Shown: piece by piece, positions 53,022 through 59,640 of the stretch
Layout: every line of letters begins with the position of its first letter
Numbering within the stretch: position 1 is the first letter of the stretch
Source of the DNA: Bradyrhizobium sp. STM 3843
GTDB lineage: Bacteria > Pseudomonadota > Alphaproteobacteria > Rhizobiales > Xanthobacteraceae
Assembly: GCF_000239815.1 (NCBI RefSeq)
Contig: NZ_CAFK01000300.1
Location: 1-59,640, forward strand
Reading direction: 5' to 3'
Length of the DNA: 59,640 nt
The notes under the pieces: generated by a model
Database searches by the model: none
Seen by the model: the letters and a program-made list of their open reading frames with translations, nothing else
Told to the model about the DNA's origin: nothing
Translations under genes and position numbers: made by a program

Positions 53022-54341
53022 ATGTCCGCCACCGCAGCGACCATCGAGCAATCCACCATGCGCAAGGTGCTTTGGCGCATCGTGCCTTATTGCTTCGGCC
53101 TCTACGTCATCTCATATCTCGACCGCGCCAATATCGGCTACGCCGCGCTTCAGATGAACAAGGAACTCGCGTTGTCGAGCGAGGCCTTCGGCTTTGCCGC
53201 CGGCATCTTCTTTGTCGGTTATTTCCTGTTCGAAGTGCCGAGCAACATCGCCCTCAACAAATACGGCGCGCGGATCTGGATCTCGCGGATCCTGATCAGC
53301 TGGGGCATCGTCGCCACTGCGAGCGCCTTCGTGCAGAGCGCGATGCAGCTCTATGTCCTGCGCTTCCTGCTCGGCGTGGCTGAAGCAGGCTTCTTCCCCG
53401 GCGTCATCATCTATCTAACCTACTGGTTCCGCGCCAAGGAGCAGGCAACGACCGTCGCGCTGTTCACCGCGGCCATCCCGGTGTCCTATCTGATCGGCGC
53501 ACCGCTGAGCACCTGGATCATGGATCACGTCGCGGGCTTTGGCCTCAGCGGCTGGCGCTGGATGCTGCTGTTCGAAGGCGGCCCCGCCATCATCGCCGGT
53601 ATCGCGAACTACTTTATCATGACCGATCGCCCCGAGCAGGCCAAATGGCTCACGCCCCAGGAGCGAGACTGGCTCACCGAGGAGCTACGCAAGGATCAGG
53701 CCGGCCGACGCAACGTTCAGCATCTCGGCGTCGTCGCCGCGATCACCAATCCGAGAGTGCTGTTCCTGTCGGTGATCTATTTCATCTACCAGGTCGGCAA
53801 TCTCGGCATCGGAATGTGGATGCCCCAGATCATCAAGGACTTGTCGACGTCGCTGACCAATTTCGAGGTCGGGCTCATCGCCATGCTGCCCTACGCCTTT
53901 GCCACGGTCGTGATGGTGCTGTGGTCGCGCAACTCCGACCGCACCGGCGAGCGGCAGAGGCATTCGGCGATACCGCTGTTGTGGGGTGCTGTCGCCTTGG
54001 CGCTCACCGGGCTCGTGGCACAGCCCGCTGTGGCCATGGGGCTTATCTCTTTGTCGCTTGCCGGCATCTACGCCTTCAAGTCGCCGTTCTGGTCGCTGCC
54101 GGGTCTGTTCCTGACGCGCTCGACAGCGGCGGTGTCGATCGCCGCCATCAACTCCATCGGCAATCTCGGCGGTTTCGCCGGCCCCTACGCCATCGGCGTC
54201 ATCAAGGACTGGACCGGCAGTACCTATGGCGGACTCCTGTTCCTCAGCGGATTGCTGTTCGTGTCGTTCCTGATGACCTGGTTTGCCCGAATGGAGAACG
54301 CGGACGAACGGCAAGCGCAAGCTGCCGGGCAACACGCCTGA
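53022..54341 (+). CDS. MFS transporter, anion:cation symporter (ACS) family
   Basis: The 439-aa protein has twelve hydrophobic helices and the ACS signatures SYLDRANIGYAAL near residue 33 and GVAEAGFFPGVIIYLTYWF near 120, as in tartrate, phthalate and 4-hydroxyphenylacetate symporters. The substrate is likely an organic anion such as a tri- or dicarboxylate, as suggested by the aconitase paralogue that follows (one-base overlap at TGATGG). It lies behind the palindromic operator. The ATG at 53022 fits the usual N-terminus. Confidence 0.9.
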   Translation: MSATAATIEQSTMRKVLWRIVPYCFGLYVISYLDRANIGYAALQMNKELALSSEAFGFAAGIFFVGYFLFEVPSNIALNKYGARIWISRILISWGIVATASAFVQSAMQLYVLRFLLGVAEAGFFPGVIIYLTYWFRAKEQATTVALFTAAIPVSYLIGAPLSTWIMDHVAGFGLSGWRWMLLFEGGPAIIAGIANYFIMTDRPEQAKWLTPQERDWLTEELRKDQAGRRNVQHLGVVAAITNPRVLFLSVIYFIYQVGNLGIGMWMPQIIKDLSTSLTNFEVGLIAMLPYAFATVVMVLWSRNSDRTGERQRHSAIPLLWGAVALALTGLVAQPAVAMGLISLSLAGIYAFKSPFWSLPGLFLTRSTAAVSIAAINSIGNLGGFAGPYAIGVIKDWTGSTYGGLLFLSGLLFVSFLMTWFARMENADERQAQAAGQHA

Positions 54342-54361
54342 TGGATAGGCAGGATACAAAG

Positions 54362-56971
54362 ATGACTGGGTTCGGAACGCTTCGCTGCGGATCGCAGACT
54401 TATCGTATTGCCGACATCGCGGCCCTGGCGGGTGAGGACCTCCCTCGCCTGCCCGTGATCCACCGTATCCTGCTTGAGAACGTATTGCGCATCGGCGGTG
54501 CGGACCGCGATGCGTCGGTTGCGGCCATTCTCGGTTGGGACGGACGCAGCGAACGTGAAATTGCGTTCCAGCCCTCCCGGGTTCTCATGCACGACACCAC
54601 CTGCGGCCCTGCCCTGGTCGACATTGCAGGCCTGCGCGCTTCGCTGGCGGAGGCCGGCGGCGATCCCAACCGCCTCAATCCGGTTCTCCCGGTCGACGTC
54701 TCGACCGACCACTCGCTCGGTGTCGACGTGTTTGCGCAGCCCGACGCAATGGCCCGAAACATGGCCCATGAGCTCGCGCGCAACGGCGAGCGTTATCGCT
54801 TCATGAAGTGGGCCAGCCAGGCGCTCGACGGCGTTCGCGTCCATCCACCCGGCACCGGTATCATGCACACGCTGAACCTCGAGCGGCTCGCCACCGTGGT
54901 GACGACGTCGCGTTTGGATGGCGAGACGTGGGCGATTCCCGACACGCTGATCGGCACGGACAGCCACACTCCCATGATCAACGGCATCGGCGTGCTCGGT
55001 TGGGGCGTCGGCGGGCTTGAAGCCGAAAGCGTGATGTTCGGCATGCCCGTCACGATGCGGGTGCCCGACGTGGTCGGTGTCCGCCTGACAGGCCGACTGC
55101 GCGAGGGCGTGCTCGCGACAGATCTCGCATTGACAGTAACCCAATGCTTACGGCGGATCGATCTCGCTGATCGCTTCGTCGAATTTTTCGGGCCTGGCGT
55201 TTCCGCGCTCTCGGCCGGCGACCGGGCTGTCGTCGCGAACATGACTCCGGAGTTCGGCGCCAACTCCGGTTACTTCCCGATCGATGACCGAACCCTCGAT
55301 TATCTCGCACAGACCGGCCGCTCGCGCGAACATGTCGCGCTGGTCGAGGCCTATGCCCGGCGCCAAAAGCTCTGGTTCGATCCGGAAGCCGCGCCGCACT
55401 ATAGCGAGATGATCGAAATCGATCTCGACGAGGTCGACGTCAGCCTAGCCGGCCCTCGGCGCCCGCAGGACCGCATCCCCGCCAGCAAGACCGCAGAAAC
55501 GCTGTCCGTAGGACGCGCCGCGGCGACCGATGCGGATCGCAATCCGCCGACCAATGGCGCGGTCGCGATCGCAGCGATCACGAGTTGCACCAACACATCA
55601 GACCCGCGGCTCCTCATCGCGGCGGGTCTTGTCGCCCGCAAGGCGCGACAATTCGGGCTCAAACCGCCAGCCTGGGTGAAGACGTCGCTCGCGCCGGGCT
55701 CGCCGACCGCCGAGCGCTATCTGCGACGTGCGGGCCTGCTCGGCGACCTCGAGGCGCTCGGCTTTGGCGTCGTCGGCTATGGCTGCACGACCTGCATCGG
55801 CAATTCCGGGCCGCTGGCGCCCCGCATGGCAGGCGCAATGGCCGAAAAGCAGATGGCGCCGGTTGCGGTGCTTTCGGGCAATCGCAACTTCCCTGGCCGC
55901 GTACATGCGCAGATCGAACTTGGGTTTCTTGCCTCGCCGCCGCTCGTCGTCGCCTTCGCACTCGCCGGCGACGTCGCACGCGACATCTTGCGTGATCCGA
56001 TCGCGCGCAATGCCGCCGGGGCCGAGGTGCGCCTCGGCGACATCTGGCCGACCGACGACGAGATCGAAATGGCGCTGGCGCTCGCGCGCGATGCCGACGA
56101 CTATTCCGCCGCTTTTGACGCTGCGGAAGCCAGCGCTGATTGGGCTGCATTCGATGCGCCCGGCACGACGCTCTTCCCTTGGGATGACAACTCCACCTAT
56201 ATCCGTCGTCCGCCGTTTGCAGGCTTTGGCGGCGGCACTCGCCTCGGACATTATTCAGCGACACCGATATTAGTGCTTGGCGACGACATCACGACGGATC
56301 ACATCTCGCCTGCGGGCGCGATCCCGGCTAGGAGCGATGCTGCGGAGTACCTCATCGCGCGCGGTGAGGACCCGCACGATCTCAACGTCTTCGCCTCCCG
56401 CCGCGGCAACTGGGAGGTGATGCTGCGTGGGCTCTTCACCAACAAGAGCGTGCGCAACCTGCTCGGCTCCGGCCTGCCGCCGGGCCAAACGATCGTCGCA
56501 GGTTCCGGTGAACGGCTCTCGCTCCGGCTCGCTGCCGAGCAATATGAAAGGCAGCAGCGCCCGGTCGTCATTGTGGCCGGGGAGCGCTACGGCATGGGCT
56601 CTTCCCGGGACTGGGCAGCGAAGGGCGTCGCGCTACTCGGCGCGCGAGCCGTGCTGGCGCTGAGCTTCGAGCGCATCCACCGCTCCAACCTGATCGGCAT
56701 GGGCGTCCTGCCGCTCCGCCTGCCGCCCGACCGGCCGCCGCAAGCACTGGGGTTGAGCCCGGACGATAGAGTGGAAGTCGACGCCCCCGTCGAAGCCCTC
56801 AAGCCGCGTGCAGCAATCAACGTTCGCATACTGCGCGATAGGGTCGAGATCGACCGGTTTGTCACAATCGCTGCGACAGAGACCAACCTCGAATGCGAGA
56901 TACTGCGCGCAGGAGGGCTGCTTCCTCGGATCCTACGGTTAAACTTAGGCGGCGGCTCAACAGGTCAATGA
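54362..56971 (+). CDS. Aconitase family hydratase (AcnA-like paralogue)
   Basis: The 869-aa enzyme is of the AcnA/IRP1 class. The three cluster cysteines are C409 (SCTNTSD), C475 and C478 (GCTTCIGNSG). Other marks are HPPGTGIMHTLNLERLA, DTLIGTDSHTPMINGIGVLGWGVGG and GERYGMGSSRDWAAKG. It should dehydrate and rehydrate a tricarboxylic acid. Because it sits behind a transporter and GntR regulator, it may be a dedicated enzyme for an imported tricarboxylate or 2-methyl-analog rather than the housekeeping aconitase. The start at 54362 has AGGA upstream; ATG 54341 is possible. Confidence 0.9.
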   Translation: MTGFGTLRCGSQTYRIADIAALAGEDLPRLPVIHRILLENVLRIGGADRDASVAAILGWDGRSEREIAFQPSRVLMHDTTCGPALVDIAGLRASLAEAGGDPNRLNPVLPVDVSTDHSLGVDVFAQPDAMARNMAHELARNGERYRFMKWASQALDGVRVHPPGTGIMHTLNLERLATVVTTSRLDGETWAIPDTLIGTDSHTPMINGIGVLGWGVGGLEAESVMFGMPVTMRVPDVVGVRLTGRLREGVLATDLALTVTQCLRRIDLADRFVEFFGPGVSALSAGDRAVVANMTPEFGANSGYFPIDDRTLDYLAQTGRSREHVALVEAYARRQKLWFDPEAAPHYSEMIEIDLDEVDVSLAGPRRPQDRIPASKTAETLSVGRAAATDADRNPPTNGAVAIAAITSCTNTSDPRLLIAAGLVARKARQFGLKPPAWVKTSLAPGSPTAERYLRRAGLLGDLEALGFGVVGYGCTTCIGNSGPLAPRMAGAMAEKQMAPVAVLSGNRNFPGRVHAQIELGFLASPPLVVAFALAGDVARDILRDPIARNAAGAEVRLGDIWPTDDEIEMALALARDADDYSAAFDAAEASADWAAFDAPGTTLFPWDDNSTYIRRPPFAGFGGGTRLGHYSATPILVLGDDITTDHISPAGAIPARSDAAEYLIARGEDPHDLNVFASRRGNWEVMLRGLFTNKSVRNLLGSGLPPGQTIVAGSGERLSLRLAAEQYERQQRPVVIVAGERYGMGSSRDWAAKGVALLGARAVLALSFERIHRSNLIGMGVLPLRLPPDRPPQALGLSPDDRVEVDAPVEALKPRAAINVRILRDRVEIDRFVTIAATETNLECEILRAGGLLPRILRLNLGGGSTGQ

Positions 56972-57421
56972 GGCTCCTCGAAGGCTGCCCTCGCATCGGA
57001 ATTGATCACTTCGCGGCATGCTCACCTGAGCAGGCGTGATCAGCAAGGTTGGCACGGAAGATCGCACCAGTTTCACATCAGAATCAACCGATCAAAGCAC
57101 AACGGAGTCTTCCCGCCCACAGCGCGGCACCCGGCCTCGACTTCCGGTTTCGTCCATAGATATGCGGAACAGTGGCGACATCGCCGCGGCCTCGGTTGTT
57201 GTCCTGTTGGTCGTGATAACGAGGTTTGCAACCATTCGAGATCGTGCAGGCACGACCGGCACGTGCGTTCGTCTCCGCGAACGTCCATGCCTGACTGCAA
57301 GTGGGATATTCAGTCCGAAAGACGTTCGCCGGGCCCGCAAGGCGGGCTGATCTCCCGACACGCCGAAGCGCCCGTTGGATTTGCCGGACAGCCTGTCCGA
57401 GCACATCCGGCGACGACTAGT
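56972..57421. other. 450-bp spacer between aconitase and ABC genes (convergent)
   Basis: No gene is convincing. It contains the hairpin at 57242-57255, one of two related elements in the window. Frames of up to ~100 codons exist on both strands but have no recognisable content or ribosome-binding site. Confidence 0.5.
57242..57255. repeat. Hairpin TCGTGC-AG-GCACGA
   Basis: This perfect 6-bp inverted repeat with a 2-base loop shares the core ATCGTGCARGCACGA with the hairpin at 36660-36679. Both are in convergent intergenic spacers. It may be a small palindromic repeat family or coincidence. Confidence 0.3.
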
Positions 57422-58458
57422 TCAAGACCGGATTTGAATGAACGTCTCCGCTAGATCGCTCGCGCGATGACAGGCGACGTAATGGGAAGGGTCGATGGCA
57501 TCGAGGGATGGAAGCTGCTGGCGACAACGGTCGACCGCAGCAGGGCAGCGCTGCACGAACCGACAACCTGGCGGTGGATCGACCGGGCTCGGCGGATCCC
57601 CCTTCACCAGATGGCGCTGCTTCAGTGCGTCGCGTACCGGCCCTGGCGGCGCAGCGGCCGCAATGAGCGACCAGGTGTACGGGTGACATGGCGCGGTGAA
57701 GAGTTTGGCCGCCGAACCCTGCTCGACGATCTTGCCGAGATACATCACCGCGACCTCGTCGCAGAACTGCTGGACCACGCCGAGATCATGCGAAATGAAC
57801 ATATAGGTGAGACGGCGCTCGCGCTGCAGCCGCTTCAGCAGATTGAGGATCTGGGCCTGGATGGCGACGTCGAGCGCGGACACTGCTTCGTCACAGACGA
57901 TCAGGTCCGGCTCCGGCGCCAGCGCACGCGCGATGCACAGCCGCTGGCGCTGGCCGCCGGAGAATTGATGCGGAAACAGATCGGCGGCCTGCGGCGGCAG
58001 CCCGACTTCCGCGAGCAGCTTGCGCACGCGGTCATCGCGTTCGCTGCCCGAGCCGATGCCTAGCAGGTCGAGTGGCTCACGGATCTGGTCGCCGGCGCGG
58101 CGGCGCGGATTGAGCGCGGAGAACGGATCCTGGAACACGATCTGCAGGTGCTTGCGCATCTCGCGCAAAGGTGATCCCGAGAGATCGGCAATATCCCGGC
58201 CCGCAAACACCACCTGCCCTGATGTGATCGGCGCCAGCCGCAGCACCGCCAGCGCGGTGGTCGACTTGCCGGAGCCGCTTTCGCCGACGATGCCAAAGGT
58301 GGTCCCGCGGCGGACGCGGAAGCTGACGCCGTCGACAGCATGCACGAAGGATGTCTTGCCGAACGGACCTTGACGCCCAGCAGGAAAGTGCACGACCAGG
58401 TCGTTGACGTCGAGCAGATGGTCCGGCGCGGCCGGCGATGCAGCGGTGTCCAGCACGC

Positions 58459-58462
<4 letters not shown>
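57422..58462 (-). CDS. ABC transporter ATPase (OppF/DppF-like)
   Basis: The 346-aa subunit has Walker A GESGSGKST near residue 57, Q-loop FQDPFSALNPR, signature FSGGQRQRL and Walker B LIVCDEAVSALD, then the oligopeptide/dipeptide C-terminal domain GCRFVQRCP with several Cys. The first codon overlaps the stop of the OppD-like gene (ATGA), and GGGGGG precedes it. With its partner it should power peptide, sugar or opine uptake; the binding protein lies outside the window. Confidence 0.93.
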
Positions 58463-59451
<989 letters not shown>

Positions 59452-59453
59452 TG

Positions 59454-59640
59454 TCAGGTTCTCCGCCGCAGACGCGGGTTGATCGCATCATTGATGCCGT
59501 CGCCGACCAGGCTGATCGCGAGCACGGCGAGGAAGATCGCCGCGCCCGGAAAGGTGACGGCCCACCACGCATCCAGCATGTAGTTGCGGTTCTGGCCCAG
59601 CATGAGGCCCCAGCTCATGATGTTGGGATCGCCAAGGCCG
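59454..59640 (-). CDS. ABC transporter permease, DppC/OppC-like (partial)
   Basis: Only the C-terminal 61 residues of the gene lie in the window; the 5' part is beyond the right edge. They read GLGDPNIMSWGLMLGQ, then WWAVTFPGAAIFLAVLAISLV and GDGINDAINPRLRRR, which is the usual end of DppC/OppC-type permeases. It is upstream of and adjacent to the OppD-like gene, so the operon continues to the right. Confidence 0.92.
   Translation of the reverse strand, partial: GLGDPNIMSWGLMLGQNRNYMLDAWWAVTFPGAAIFLAVLAISLVGDGINDAINPRLRRRT

Noticed and set aside
53645..54361. Upstream extension of the aconitase frame within the MFS gene
   Set aside because: The frame is open but reads as arginine-rich shadow of the MFS gene; the aconitase start is at 54362 (or 54341).
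57002..57454. 150-codon plus-strand frame in the aconitase/ABC spacer
   Set aside because: No ribosome-binding site, composition without coding bias and no recognisable content.

Overview
The window is GC-rich DNA with dense, often ATGA-overlapping operons. The NodVW/FixLJ-type two-component genes, many small secreted proteins, CIO-type cytochrome bd genes and overall codon style point to an alphaproteobacterium, most likely Bradyrhizobium or a close relative (inference, not a database result). No rRNA, tRNA, CRISPR array, insertion sequence or phage gene was recognised.

Layout. (1) 1-5391: the edge of what looks like a PQQ/lanthanide alcohol-oxidation locus: the 3' end of a fused XoxJ-like binding protein/cytochrome c, two tandem LuxR-type response regulators, a convergent hybrid kinase coupled to a FIST sensor protein, and a divergent cytochrome c. 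(2) 5673-15364: an AraC regulator with a coupled small ORF, a PAS kinase + FixJ-type regulator + lone receiver operon, an AaeB/AaeX/AaeA-like efflux operon, and a second AraC paralogue ending in a strong terminator. (3) 15567-23412, minus strand: a malonate decarboxylase operon (MBL hydrolase-mdcA-C-D-E-G-B-AEC transporter) with no mdcH, preceded by a secreted alpha/beta hydrolase. (4) 23648-32128: two small secreted proteins, an RND efflux pair overlapping an FlK-type thioesterase gene, and an orphan PAS kinase paralogous to the one in region 2. (5) 32197-41414: a YdeP-type molybdenum oxidoreductase, an oxalate-decarboxylase-like bicupin, a SnoaL-like secreted protein, cytochrome bd (cydAB), DUF1275, a frameshifted fdhD and an HdeD-like protein. 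Several of these families are linked to acid or low-oxygen stress. (6) 41791-50431: an SDR and an AraC regulator, then two very large convergent regulators (OmpR-type winged helix + NB-ARC ATPase + helical repeats) and a small secreted basic peptide. (7) 50643-59640: a Tat-exported lactonase-like propeller, divergent from a two-winged-helix GntR/FCD regulator, followed by an MFS transporter and an aconitase paralogue behind a perfect 11-1-11 palindrome, then the ATPases and the partial permease of an Opp/Dpp-type ABC transporter.

Points most worth following up: the mdcH-less malonate operon with an embedded MBL hydrolase; the GntR operator over the regulator's own stop codon; the fdhD frameshift beside a YdeP gene; the paired ATPase regulators; and 10-bp-phased TTTCG repeats ahead of the SDR/araC genes. 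Where start codons were moved from the longest reading frame, ribosome-binding sites or overlap with the upstream gene decided the choice.
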